Shown here in pieces: positions 26,101-33,237 of a stretch of 36,773 nucleotides of DNA. The DNA is taken from positions 1 to 36,773 of the forward strand of contig NZ_JACJTU010000062.1 in assembly GCF_014698835.1 (NCBI RefSeq). The letters are read 5' to 3'. Position 1 is the stretch's first letter; each line of letters starts with the position of its first letter. The translations under genes and the position numbers were made by a program. The notes under the pieces are model-generated. The model was not told where the DNA came from. It did not search any database and saw nothing but the letters and a program-made list of their open reading frames with translations. The stretch is from Nostoc paludosum FACHB-159. GTDB lineage: Bacteria; Cyanobacteriota; Cyanobacteriia; Cyanobacteriales; Nostocaceae.

Positions 26101-27392
26101 TGGGACTGGGCAAGACCGTGCAGGCGTTGGCTGTTATCTTGATGCGTGCCCATGAGGGGCCAACCCTGATTGTTGCTCCCACTTCGGTGTGCATGAATTG
26201 GGTGAGTGAGGCTTCTAGGTTTGCGCCTACTCTGAATATTGTGCAATTTGGTGGGAGCGATCGCCAGCAACTACTCAAAAACTTACAACCGTTTGATATG
26301 CTGGTGTGCAGCTACGGTCTGTTGCAGCAAGAAGAAGTATCGCAAATGCTCTCCCAGGTGCAGTGGCAAACGATTGTGCTGGACGAAGCCCAAGCAATCA
26401 AAAATATGACCACCAAACGTTCCCAAGCTGCGATGAACCTCAAAGGTAGTTTCAAGCTGATTACCACCGGGACTCCCATTGAAAACCACCTTGGCGAATT
26501 GTGGAATTTATTCCGCTTTATCAATCCTGGGTTACTGGGTTCCTTTGAAAGCTTCAATCAACGCTTTGCTATCCCGATTGAGAAATTTCAGGATAAACAA
26601 GTACGCAGTAAACTCAAAAAACTCATTCAACCATTCCTGCTGCGACGCACGAAAAATCAGGTGCTAGAAGAATTGCCTTCTCGTACCGAAATTCTGTTGC
26701 ACGTAGAGTTGAGTCGGGAGGAAATGGCGTTCTATGAAGCGTTGCGCCGCGAGGCAATATCCAAACTGACCGAAAGTGAGGCAACTGCTGGTCAGAAACA
26801 TCTGCAAGTGCTGGCAGAAATTATGAGACTGCGACGGGCTTGCTGTAATCCCAGTCTGGTGATGCCTGACACTGAACTATCCAGCGCGAAGCTGCAACTG
26901 TTTGCTGAGGTGCTGGGAGATTTACTGGAGAATCGTCATAAGGCTTTGGTGTTTAGTCAGTTTGTTGACCATTTGCATATCATCCGCGATTTTCTGGATA
27001 AACAAGGTATTAATTATCAATATTTAGATGGCAGTACCCCAGCCGCAGAACGGAAAAAACGGGTGGATGCTTTCCAGGCTGGGTCAGGTGATGTATTTTT
27101 GATTAGCCTGAAAGCGGGGGGTACAGGACTTAACCTTACTGCCGCAGATTACGTTATCCACATGGACCCTTGGTGGAATCCCGCCGTAGAAGACCAAGCC
27201 TCAGACCGCGCCCATCGCATTGGCCAACAACGCCCGGTGACTATTTATCGGCTAGTAGCAAAAGATACTATTGAAGATAAGATTGTGGATTTGCATCACC
27301 ACAAGCGAGATTTGGCAGATAGCCTGCTGGAAGGTAGTGATATCAGTGGCAAGATATCGACAGAGGCGTTACTAGAGTTGATTGGGGTATAA
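23148..27392 (+). CDS. SNF2-family DNA-dependent ATPase/helicase, 1414 aa
   Basis: A large SWI/SNF2-type translocase. The C-terminal 450 residues contain the helicase core: motif I DQMGLGKT (about 983-990), APTSVCMNW (Ia), motif II DEAQAIKN, motif III TTGTPIENHLGELWNLFRFINPGLLG, then the helicase C domain with VFSQFVDHL, AGGTGLNL and DRAHRIGQ (motif VI). The first 900 residues contain a helical, partly TPR-like region (for example YKGWLNFLLGDNQQAIANYTAGLKALKKATG), then a beta-rich segment (700-900). The architecture resembles bacterial HepA/SNF2 proteins with a long accessory region, perhaps for protein or DNA recognition. Candidate starts are GTG 23148, ATG 23166 and ATG 23175. Role unknown: repair, transcription recycling or defence are all possible; no methylase or nuclease is adjacent. 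Confidence 0.88.
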   Translation: MDVTRPMITMNDSEADHQELQTQLAQAYRQLPPLEEKIVQLFSVIYEPINRTSFLECLNYIGARDNNYKSFTNPTLKPYIDGLLAAGLLVQEHGQGPQCHPLLVEIATRSAVKAGCFEYMVKAVHNKLGVKARWQDGPLYFQRESQFIREVRIGLYSHNLSFINKQIEDYNRYNNSKDKISIENIFEQICTNPFDADWFRTLPSELYDNCISIILINAALLCSPADEAFTLLQEECATGGEHSSDYLHLILTEQLLLRGCIQEAQQSLECISEDYQAEAAVYKGWLNFLLGDNQQAIANYTAGLKALKKATGKRQVYFSTIGGLFFILALIKDGSRDSLQEALDYTSLLARQSDHWLRSIYAQLKILLQVQLGDIAQKEFIISNRILFPEEHNSLETLFFALCHYWVDADRAKKHLPRLLEEFYQQAVASGYHWLAMESAELLSRLKPNSSYETQAEILREDIGIDSIVDLMQPQEPWEMCLNALANLQKEPPAPVKAQTELRLAWFLTFYPSKCILQPREQKVNAKGEWSKGRPIAIKRLSGNLGEFDYLTPQDIRVCGCIETFTSYDYGYYGKTEYTFSAKAISALIGHPLVFWEDSPNTRVEIVKGEPELIVKKGRRDRLTLEFSPKLEASENILAVKETPTRIKVIEITAQHRRIAEIIGKENRLLVPATAEKQVLAAINAVSGIVTVHSDIGGGLEGAEEVPAQTIPHIHLLPANAGLKVSLLSRPFAQGGPYYRPGAGGETVIAEIDGKRLQTRRNLHEEKQLANAAIKACPTLTRAEEQDREWLIEDPEDCLELLLELQALGDTVVLEWPEGEKLRVKHQADLKDFQMSIQRQQDWFAADGELKLDNDLVLDMQQLLALLDKTPSRFIPLGDGQFLALTQAFRKRLDELRAFSEKHSKGIRFHPLATLGLEDFVDEVGKVKADKHWKAHIQRLKEVQSLQPELPSTFQAELRDYQMEGFNWMARLAHWGVGACLADQMGLGKTVQALAVILMRAHEGPTLIVAPTSVCMNWVSEASRFAPTLNIVQFGGSDRQQLLKNLQPFDMLVCSYGLLQQEEVSQMLSQVQWQTIVLDEAQAIKNMTTKRSQAAMNLKGSFKLITTGTPIENHLGELWNLFRFINPGLLGSFESFNQRFAIPIEKFQDKQVRSKLKKLIQPFLLRRTKNQVLEELPSRTEILLHVELSREEMAFYEALRREAISKLTESEATAGQKHLQVLAEIMRLRRACCNPSLVMPDTELSSAKLQLFAEVLGDLLENRHKALVFSQFVDHLHIIRDFLDKQGINYQYLDGSTPAAERKKRVDAFQAGSGDVFLISLKAGGTGLNLTAADYVIHMDPWWNPAVEDQASDRAHRIGQQRPVTIYRLVAKDTIEDKIVDLHHHKRDLADSLLEGSDISGKISTEALLELIGV

Positions 27393-27753
27393 TAGAGAGT
27401 TTGGTTATAGGAGAAGACAACAGATTATTCGATCAAGTGCGACGATGCTCCGCCTTGCCGGAGGCGATCGCATGAAGGCATGGGCGCGAGAGTGCGTAGA
27501 CGCGTTCGCTAGTGCGTCTCGTAAAGCCTACGGCATAGCTACGCTTAGGGCGCAGCCTCTCGTTCGCTCTTAGCGTCTCGTAGAGAAGACATCGCTTCTT
27601 CCCCCTTCAAACCCAAAATTGACCCGATCGCCTGACTAAGATATGTCGATATGTAACAATATTACAACAGTTGGATATGATTAATACTCAGTAAATTCCG
27701 GTGACACGCCATAACTTTTAAAATCAGCTTGTCGATATCGAAATTGATATCAA
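27393..27753. other. Intergenic region with dispersed repeats
   Basis: 360 nt after the SNF2 gene. 27460-27600 is a GC-rich repeat block, including the 44 nt shared with 18994-19037, and an open frame here (27382-27573) is only read-through of this repeat. A small dyad TGTAA-CAATA-TTACA sits at 27652-27666 and a GATATC pair at about 27733-27750, close to the next gene start. Confidence 0.6.
27520..27563. repeat. Second copy of the 44-nt dispersed repeat
   Basis: Identical over all 44 nt to 18994-19037, starting CGTAAAGCCTACGGCATAGC. Neighbouring bases (GAGAGTGCGTAGACGCG, TTAGCGTCTCGTAGAGAAG) show more of the same palindrome family. Confidence 0.9.
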
Positions 27754-28309
27754 ATGGCTGAACAAAAGTCCCCACCCAGCGAGATGATCCGCGTGCCTGT
27801 CCCACTAATTGGGATAGTTCGGCAACTATCCAAGCTACATCGGCAGGGGCATACAATTGCTTTGCTGCAAGCATTAGAGGAGTTAGTAGCAACATTTGAT
27901 AGCAATATTGATATCGATTTAGCTGGCAGCAAACAAGTTTTACAATTGCAGGAGAAGTTGGAGGAATTGGAGTCCCATCTTGCTGATAGAGATAAGTCGG
28001 TGGAAACCAAGCTCGAAGCAATGACCAAAAAACTGGAGTTAATCGAACGGGCTATTTTATCAACTCGATACAACAGTCAACCTAAACAAAGAAGACAATC
28101 ATACCCATACCAACTTTCCACAAGTTGAATTACAACCCAGGACAAACTCTAGTCTTGCCCCAAGACTTGGTGTTACCCCCCAAAGCTTGATTGCAGAAAG
28201 AGAAAAACTCAGTAGCAAAGAATTTCTTAGCTATACACGCAACCGCGATCCAATGAGCGTGGCTTGGGAATGGAATCCTTCGGACGGACTATACCACCCC
28301 CAACGGTAG
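27754..28309 (+). pseudogene. Plasmid-type coiled-coil protein with a frameshift
   Basis: From ATG 27754 an open frame of 124 codons reads MAEQKSPPSEMIRVPVPLI...LHRQGHTIALLQALEELVATFDS, then a coiled coil (VLQLQEKLEELESHLADRDKSVETKLEAMTKKLELIERAI). It stops at 28126, but the +1 frame is open past the same point and gives family-like text: VELQPRTNSSLAPRLGVTPQSLIAEREKLSSKEFLSYTRNRDPMSVAWEWNPSDGLYHPQR, ending at TAG 28307. That tail (a small HTH-like piece, then DP..VAW.W....YHP) is typical of the C-terminus of such proteins in cyanobacteria. The shift lies between about 28070 and 28130. It is a pseudogene, a sequencing error, or a rare programmed shift; no clear slippery heptamer was seen. Confidence 0.7.
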
Positions 28310-28351
28310 AGAATATATCTACTCAATAATTATAAAGAAATGCAAACAAAC

Positions 28352-28412
28352 ACTTGACTTTAAGTATAAGCGATGGGTATTACGTGGGATGATTGTTTAC
28401 TAGAAGTCTAGT
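28352..28412 (+). promoter_or_regulatory. Possible integrase promoter and dyad operator
   Basis: TTGACT (28352-28357) is followed, 17-18 nt later, by a weak TATTAC-like -10. Just downstream ACTAGA-AG-TCTAGT (28399-28412) is a 6-bp-arm palindrome 12 nt before the integrase start codon, which could be a repressor site. Both are weak and read by eye. Confidence 0.3.
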
Positions 28413-28424
28413 TCTGATAAATTA

Positions 28425-29387
28425 ATGCGTCCAGGGGTAGTCAAGACACTGGTTTTAACGGAGCCATTACCGCTGACTGCTCATCCAGCAGCGGTGTACT
28501 TGGATAGTCTTGCACCTGGGTCGAGACCAACTATGGAACAAGCCCTCAATGCGATCGCGGCTTTGTTGACTAACGACAAATGTGATTACATGACTCTCAA
28601 CTGGGCATCGCTGCGTTATCAACATACTGCTGCTGTCAGGTCTGCTTTGATGAAAAAACACGCCCCGGCAACGGCAAATAAGATGTTGTGTGCTTTAAGG
28701 AGGGTACTCACTGAAGCGTTTAAGTTAGATTTGATGGCTGCAACTGACTACCAGAAGGCAGTAGATTTATCGTCTATTAAGGCAAAAAAAAGACTTAGGG
28801 GTAGGGCGCTAAAACTTGATGAAATTACAGCGCTAATGGGGATTTGTCAAGCTGACAAGTCGCCTGTGGGGGTAAGGGATGCGGCGTTAATTGCGATACT
28901 GCGGTGCGGGCTAAGAAGGGCTGAGGTAGTTGCCCTGCATTTGAAAGATGTAGATTTAGCTACCGGAGCGTTGGAGATTATTGGTAGTAAGAATGAAACC
29001 GACCGTATGGTGTATATGCCGGCCCGTGCTATTGCAGCGGTGGAAAAGTGGTTGAAACTCCGCACGCGCAAACCGGGACCTCTGTTATTACCCATCCGCA
29101 AGGGGGGAGAGTTGCAATGGCGAAGGATGACTCCCCAGGCAATATTGATGATTGTGCGAAAACGGGCAGAGTCGGCTGGGGTTGAGAGATTTAGTCCCCA
29201 TGATTTTAGAAGGACGTTTTGTTCTGACTTGTTGGATGCGGGGGTTGATATCGTTACGGTGCAGAAATTAGCCGGACACGCTTCTCCTGTAACCACGGGG
29301 AAGTATGACCGACGGGGTGAGGAGACTAAGCGTAAGGCGATGGAGAAATTGGATATTGGTTACACGCAGCCGCGCTCTCCAGACTGA
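28425..29387 (+). CDS. Tyrosine recombinase/integrase
   Basis: A 320-aa tyrosine recombinase. The N-terminal core-binding (SAM-like) domain spans about 15-115 (AVYLDSLAPGSRPTMEQALNAIAALL, NKMLCALRRVLTEAFKLDLM). The catalytic domain spans about 128-310 with the conserved residues visible: first Arg in LRCGLRRAEV, Lys in SKNETDRMVYM, HxxR in SPHDFRRTFCSD, second His in LAGHASPVTTGKYDRR with the nucleophilic Tyr in that last motif. It could resolve plasmid multimers or move a cassette; no attachment-site pair was recognised in the window. No clear ribosome-binding site precedes ATG 28425. A 7-bp hairpin (29442-29461) lies just downstream of it. Confidence 0.92.
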   Translation: MRPGVVKTLVLTEPLPLTAHPAAVYLDSLAPGSRPTMEQALNAIAALLTNDKCDYMTLNWASLRYQHTAAVRSALMKKHAPATANKMLCALRRVLTEAFKLDLMAATDYQKAVDLSSIKAKKRLRGRALKLDEITALMGICQADKSPVGVRDAALIAILRCGLRRAEVVALHLKDVDLATGALEIIGSKNETDRMVYMPARAIAAVEKWLKLRTRKPGPLLLPIRKGGELQWRRMTPQAILMIVRKRAESAGVERFSPHDFRRTFCSDLLDAGVDIVTVQKLAGHASPVTTGKYDRRGEETKRKAMEKLDIGYTQPRSPD

Positions 29388-29441
29388 AAGTGGCATAGAG
29401 CCGAGATCCCGATGCTGTTGGCGAATTCCCCAAATAGCTAA

Positions 29442-29461
29442 ACTGAACTAATCGGTTCAGT
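29442..29461. repeat. 7-bp perfect hairpin after the integrase
   Basis: ACTGAAC (29442-29448) and GTTCAGT (29455-29461) around TAATCG. There is no T-run, so a terminator is doubtful; a core recombination site is another possibility. Confidence 0.45.
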
Positions 29462-29506
29462 AATGAAAGGATTGAGAGCTTTGTGAGCAATTTTATACCC
29501 AGATGC

Positions 29507-30466
29507 TTACTGACCAAGTAGTGCCAATGGTCGATTATTGCTGGGACTCAAAGGACAAATCTCAGAAGTAGAGTTGCATACGATTCGTTCGCGGTTAAAT
29601 GCCGGGATTCTAAGCAAAGCCCAGCGTGGTGAACCCATCTTCTGGAGTTCATCGGACGAGAGTTTTTTCATAGCGGTCAATACGACTAAAGGGCGATCGC
29701 CCAGTTGGCGGAAGTGTCCGGCCGCAGCGATCGCCGTACCACTGGACTGAACTTCCTTCAAAAACGAGCCAATGTTCTGAGCAAAATAGGCTTGCTCCAC
29801 TTGATTGACTAAGGGTGGCACATTCGGGGGTGTGTTAGTCATAGATCTTAGTCGCACTAAACCAATTTTCGCCAATGCTTCTGCCAGGAGAATGCGGCTA
29901 GATGGTACGGCATTTAGGGACTTACCTATTATTTTCCGCAGGGGTGCAACTTGATCGGGATGGGAGGCATCAACAAAGACAAGTCCGGCAACCTCGGATT
30001 GGTAGAGGCTCGTAAACATCATAATGTATGGGCCGCCTAAGGAGTGACCAACCATAACCCAGGGAGCGGTTTCACCACCTTTGGTGAGCGCGGTATGCAA
30101 GTCCTGAGCAACATTTTTGCTATCAAAGGCATCCGTGCTTGGGTCGCTCCACAGGATACCAGCCCGACTATATGCACACACACGGGTCGTCTGCGCTATT
30201 TCATCATGCACGGTCGCCCAACTGAGTGAACCAAGAGCATCAAGTCCAGATTCCAGTACAACGGTGGGAGATCCCTTTCCTCGGCAGTCGATCTGAATCT
30301 TCCGTCCACCAATGTCCACAAACTTCCCTGAAACTGGATACTGGCGGCTTGCTTGCCATCGCATAAAGGTCTCAAATCCGGCTCCAGCGAGAACTGCGAG
30401 TACGATAAAACATCCTATGCCCAGCAAAAATCGCTTTGTCCACCGTAATATTAGAGATCGATCCAT
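29507..30466 (-). CDS. Membrane-anchored alpha/beta hydrolase, C-terminus lost
   Basis: A 319-aa alpha/beta-hydrolase-fold protein. It has one N-terminal membrane helix (about 11-32, FLLGIGCFIVLAVLAGAG), so it is anchored with the catalytic part outside or at the membrane. Nucleophile elbow GHSLGG (140-145, S142) and the strand-6 region LVFVDASHPDQ are present. The last 40 residues (SPRWALLRIPAFNRERIVCNSTSEICPLSPSNNRPLALLGQ) break from the expected cap-and-His region, and no catalytic His with G-H-Y context is seen before the stop at 29507. The loss is next to the end of the integrase gene, which suggests a rearrangement at that border or a frameshift. It is probably inactive or altered. Confidence 0.7.
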   Translation of the reverse strand: MDRSLILRWTKRFLLGIGCFIVLAVLAGAGFETFMRWQASRQYPVSGKFVDIGGRKIQIDCRGKGSPTVVLESGLDALGSLSWATVHDEIAQTTRVCAYSRAGILWSDPSTDAFDSKNVAQDLHTALTKGGETAPWVMVGHSLGGPYIMMFTSLYQSEVAGLVFVDASHPDQVAPLRKIIGKSLNAVPSSRILLAEALAKIGLVRLRSMTNTPPNVPPLVNQVEQAYFAQNIGSFLKEVQSSGTAIAAAGHFRQLGDRPLVVLTAMKKLSSDELQKMGSPRWALLRIPAFNRERIVCNSTSEICPLSPSNNRPLALLGQ

Positions 30467-30630
30467 GTAATTATGGGGTTAATACAGGATAAACGTAAAA
30501 ATCTGCAAGATAATACTGAAACCTTTAGCGATCGCCTTCTGATACAACTATAGTGGCGTAGTATCAGTCAAAAGCCAGTTGCACAGAGGCAGCACCTTTA
30601 CAGTTAAACTACATCTGTACAACTTAAAAA

Positions 30631-30795
30631 CTAAGCATTAACAGTTGTGTTCTTGCTAGTGCCGCAACATTCATTCTGTTTTGCTGTACCGCACAGGCAA
30701 ACTGTGCAGGTGCATGGAGAACAGGTACATGGAGAACAGGTGCATGGAGAACAGTTACATGGAGAACAGTTACAGCCAATTGATTGAGTGGTCAT
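30631..30795 (-). CDS. Cys-rich metallothionein-like protein, 54 aa
   Basis: A small gene that starts at ATG 30795 with an AGGAG site 7 nt upstream and ends with TAG at 30631. The 54-aa product has 14 cysteines. Residues 8-37 are six near-perfect 5-residue repeats of the form C-x-C-S-P (CNCSP, CNCSP, CTCSP, CTCSP, CTCTV, CLCGT), followed by NECCGTSKNTTVNA with an adjacent Cys pair. Such CxC/CxxC density is that of a metallothionein, which binds zinc, cadmium or copper as a thiolate cluster. It differs from the cyanobacterial SmtA type, which has a zinc-finger-like fold and His ligands; here no His is present. The gene sits at the edge of the metal/metalloid-type genes 31.6-33.7 kb. Confidence 0.82.
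   Translation of the reverse strand: MTTQSIGCNCSPCNCSPCTCSPCTCSPCTCTVCLCGTAKQNECCGTSKNTTVNA
30646..30770 (-). repeat. 15-bp tandem repeats encoding CxCSP units
   Basis: Within 30680-30770 the DNA repeats with a 15-bp period (plus strand read: AGAACAGTTACATGG / AGAACAGGTGCATGG / AGAACAGGTACATGG). The array is the expanded core of the metallothionein-like gene and could change length by slippage. Confidence 0.85.
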
Positions 30796-31138
30796 AATAT
30801 AACTCCTAGAGTTGAAATATTGATGTTAATGACAACTTACAATCTCCCCTCTAATGGAGAGTCAAGGGGTCAAATGAGCAATTGAGCAGAAAGTTACTAT
30901 ATGACATAAATATACTGAAGTCACCAGGGGCAAGATAGCCTGAAAGTACTGCTATGAATGACTTTCAGACTAAAAGATTAAGAGACATACTAACAAAGCG
31001 TATTTTTAGATACATTCACCCTGTCTCAATTGGCAACCTGACATTGAGATCCAAACGAAAAGTACCATAGGGATTAACCCAACTCATTGGATAGAAGATT
31101 GTAGTGAACTACACTAAAGCTATCTTTGAGGAGCATTC
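30796..31138. other. Intergenic region upstream of the metallothionein-like gene
   Basis: About 340 nt separating the divergent metallothionein-like gene and the dehydrogenase remnant. I see no SmtB-type dyad (TGAACA..TGTTCA) and no strong inverted repeat. It presumably contains promoters on both strands; a GAGGAG-like site precedes the remnant's ATG at 31139. Confidence 0.45.
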
Positions 31139-31439
31139 ATGAAAGCGATCGTATGTACAGAGTACGGATCACCTGAGGTTATGCAGCTAAGGGAAGTAGA
31201 GAAACCTACTCCCAAGGAAAACGAAGTCCTGATGCAGCAAGAAAGTCATCGGTGGGGTAGCAGTCGGCGGTAAAGAAGACCTAATTTTTCTCAAACAGCT
31301 AATTGAGGAAGGAAAGATGAAATCTGTGATCGATAGGCGTTATCGTTTGGAACAGGCTGCCGAGGCTCACAGGTATGTTGAACAAGGACACAAGAAGGGA
31401 AGTGTAGTCATCACTGTGGAGCATAACAACAAAACCTAA
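31139..31439 (+). pseudogene. Zinc-type alcohol/quinone dehydrogenase remnant (internal deletion)
   Basis: The first 35 codons (MKAIVCTEYGSPEVMQLREVEKPTP...NEVLMQ) are a standard MDR-type quinone oxidoreductase or alcohol dehydrogenase start. After about 31245 the frame changes, and the sequence jumps to the C-terminal end of the same family: GGKEDLIFLKQLIEEGKMKSVIDRRYRLEQAAEAHRYVEQGHKKGSVVITVEHNN. Around 220-250 central residues, including the Rossmann NAD(P) site, have been removed, and the joint is out of frame. RBS-like GAGGAG precedes the ATG. A clean deletion remnant. Confidence 0.85.
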
Positions 31440-31569
31440 CAATCTTGCTGCACCGGAACGTTATAATATGGTTGAGTTGCAAAGGTTGTCTGCATCCGGT
31501 GAGCGCGAACGTTAGACCGCAATCATATACAGCAGTCTAGACATGACATTGAATTTTTTATACACGTAA

Positions 31570-31640
31570 AAAGGGGATGAGCGCGATCACCTACGGTGGG
31601 GCTTTGCCCATCGCTTACAGCGGAGCGTAGCCCATCGCTC
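31570..31640. repeat. Dispersed repeat between dehydrogenase remnant and TauE
   Basis: GC-rich block with two copies of GCCCATCGCT (about 31606 and 31631) and stems of the CTACGGTGGGGC / GCGTAGCCCATCGCTC type. The second half matches 16 nt of the insertion in the kinase gene. It probably folds near the 3' end of the TauE gene. Confidence 0.7.
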
Positions 31641-31642
31641 GT

Positions 31643-32446
31643 TTAAACAACTGAGAAAAGCATCTTTATACTCAAAACCAGCGAGAGAACGGCGAATATC
31701 TTTTTCAAATGAGTCTCAGGTAAACGATGAGAGCAGCGAACACCATAGGGAGCGGCAATAGAACTGGCGATCGCGATTATCAAAAATGCTGGCACATAAA
31801 TGAATCCAAGGGTATAGGGAACGCTCACTGTTTGAGACCAACCACTCATCATGTACCCAACAGTACCTGCGATCGCAATGGGAAATCCAATTGCAGATGA
31901 AGTACCAATCGCCTTTTTCATCTCCACATTCTGATAGCTGAGGTAAGTGACTGTTAAAAAACCACCACCAACCGCAGCAAGAGCGGATACCGATCCAATG
32001 CCTGTCCCCGCTAGAAATAAGCCACGAAATTTAGCTGGCTTTCGGCTAGCTTTCGGTCGCCAATTCAGAAACATCTGACCCGCGACCAGAGCCATAAACA
32101 GCGCAAAAAATATGGCGATGTAGGCTGAGTTGACATTGGCGGCGATGCGGGTAATCAGAAGAGTACCCACCATAATGCCGGGTGTCATCCCGTAAACCAC
32201 TTTCCAGACTACAGTTCCTTGAGCAGCATGGGCGCGAATACTTGCGATCGAAGAAATGATCGTGCAAGCCATTGTCGTTCCTAACGCCAAATGAACGACG
32301 TTATCTGCATTTACACCTTGGTTACTGAAAATGGATACCAGCAAGGGAACGAGTATTCCACCGCCACCAACACCCAGTAAGCCTGCCATAAAACCGACAA
32401 ACAAACCCAACAGGATGTATAACAACATCCATTCAATACTCAGCAT
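31643..32446 (-). CDS. TauE/SafE-family (TSUP) anion exporter
   Basis: A 267-aa integral membrane protein of the TauE/SafE (TSUP) family, predicted to move sulfite, organosulfonates or related anions. Roughly eight hydrophobic segments are visible, with the two family repeat motifs GLLGVGGGGILVPLL (about 22-36) and AVGGGFLTVTYLSYQN (about 162-177). It is the second gene of an operon with the methyltransferase: its ATG (32446) is 14 nt after the stop at 32461. The MerR-type promoter upstream of the methyltransferase would drive both. Substrate is unknown; pairing with a thiol/selenite-type methyltransferase hints at sulfur, selenium or tellurium chemistry. Confidence 0.9.
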   Translation of the reverse strand: MLSIEWMLLYILLGLFVGFMAGLLGVGGGGILVPLLVSIFSNQGVNADNVVHLALGTTMACTIISSIASIRAHAAQGTVVWKVVYGMTPGIMVGTLLITRIAANVNSAYIAIFFALFMALVAGQMFLNWRPKASRKPAKFRGLFLAGTGIGSVSALAAVGGGFLTVTYLSYQNVEMKKAIGTSSAIGFPIAIAGTVGYMMSGWSQTVSVPYTLGFIYVPAFLIIAIASSIAAPYGVRCSHRLPETHLKKIFAVLSLVLSIKMLFSVV

Positions 32447-32460
32447 ATAAACTTAATCCT

Positions 32461-33099
32461 TTAAATTTTTTGGAGCAACCAAACCGTCTCAATTGACGCA
32501 ACTTTCCCCTTTAATCCGCCTGCGACTTCCTTACTTTCAACACAGTTCAATTGATAAGCAGACGCATAATGGTGTTTTACTTCTGCTGCACTGACTGAGA
32601 ACGGGGGGCCATCTATGAGTTGTTGATTGTATTCGTAACAAATCAGTAACTGCGGGGCCGCGTGGGTGATTTTCATCAGGTGTGACGTATATTGATGACG
32701 CACGTTTTCAGGCAATGCCACCAACGCTGCTCGGTCATATACCGCGTCAACCAGCCCAAGAACTTTAGCAGACACATCAAAAATATCACCAACAAAAATG
32801 TCGATATCCTTGGCGCAGTAGTGAGTTAATTCACCAACTCTAGAGATTTTTGGCTCTACTCCAAGATCGTTAAACAGTTCGTTAATCGCGAGTTCGCTCA
32901 ATTCTGCACCAACCACTCGATAACCAGAAGCAAGCAACCATGCAAAATCACGCGTCTTGCCACACAACGGTAGAAATACACGAGCGCCCTTCGCCAGATT
33001 TAATTTTTCAAAATGTTCGATGAGGAATGCGTTTGTCTCACTTCGGTGAAAACCGATATCTCCTTTTTCCCATTTTTGATGCCAAAAACTTGCTTCCAT
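32461..33099 (-). CDS. tpm: Thiopurine S-methyltransferase family protein
   Basis: A 212-aa S-adenosylmethionine-dependent methyltransferase of the TPMT family, whose bacterial members methylate thiopurines and also selenium or tellurium oxyanions. I prefer ATG 33099 (MEASFWHQKWEKGDIGFH) over TTG 33141 or ATG 33129, because GAAGG lies 7 nt upstream and bacterial members begin this way. Motif I is FLPLCGKTRDFAWLLASGYRVVGAELSELAINELF, followed by an acidic loop VGDIFDV and DRAALVALPE, all family-typical; length matches. First gene of the operon with TauE/SafE. The 33183-33213 promoter places it under the divergent MerR regulator. Confidence 0.9.
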   Translation of the reverse strand: MEASFWHQKWEKGDIGFHRSETNAFLIEHFEKLNLAKGARVFLPLCGKTRDFAWLLASGYRVVGAELSELAINELFNDLGVEPKISRVGELTHYCAKDIDIFVGDIFDVSAKVLGLVDAVYDRAALVALPENVRHQYTSHLMKITHAAPQLLICYEYNQQLIDGPPFSVSAAEVKHHYASAYQLNCVESKEVAGGLKGKVASIETVWLLQKI

Positions 33100-33182
33100 A
33101 TCAACACCTTCACTGCTCAAGATATCCATTACCTGCCACAAACTTAATAACGTCAGTCTTGCCTTAAGTTGTGTTTGAAGAT

Positions 33183-33213
33183 ACGATACAACTTCAAGTC
33201 AACTTGAAGTCAA
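33183..33213 (-). promoter_or_regulatory. MerR-type promoter/operator for the tpm-tauE operon
   Basis: On the minus strand: -35 TTGACT (33213-33208), a 19-bp spacer, and -10 TATCGT (33188-33183). The spacer contains most of a 20-bp dyad ACTTCAAGTcaACTTGAAGT (33191-33210). A long 19-bp spacer holding the dyad between -35 and -10 is the hallmark of MerR-family activated promoters. The MerR gene begins 25 nt away on the other strand. Confidence 0.82.
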
Positions 33214-33237
33214 GCAGTTGTTGCACCAAAAAAAATA

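Noticed and set aside
27382..27573. 63-aa open frame after the SNF2 gene
   Set aside because: It is a read-through of the dispersed repeat block; the 44 nt at 27520-27563 recur in a non-coding place.
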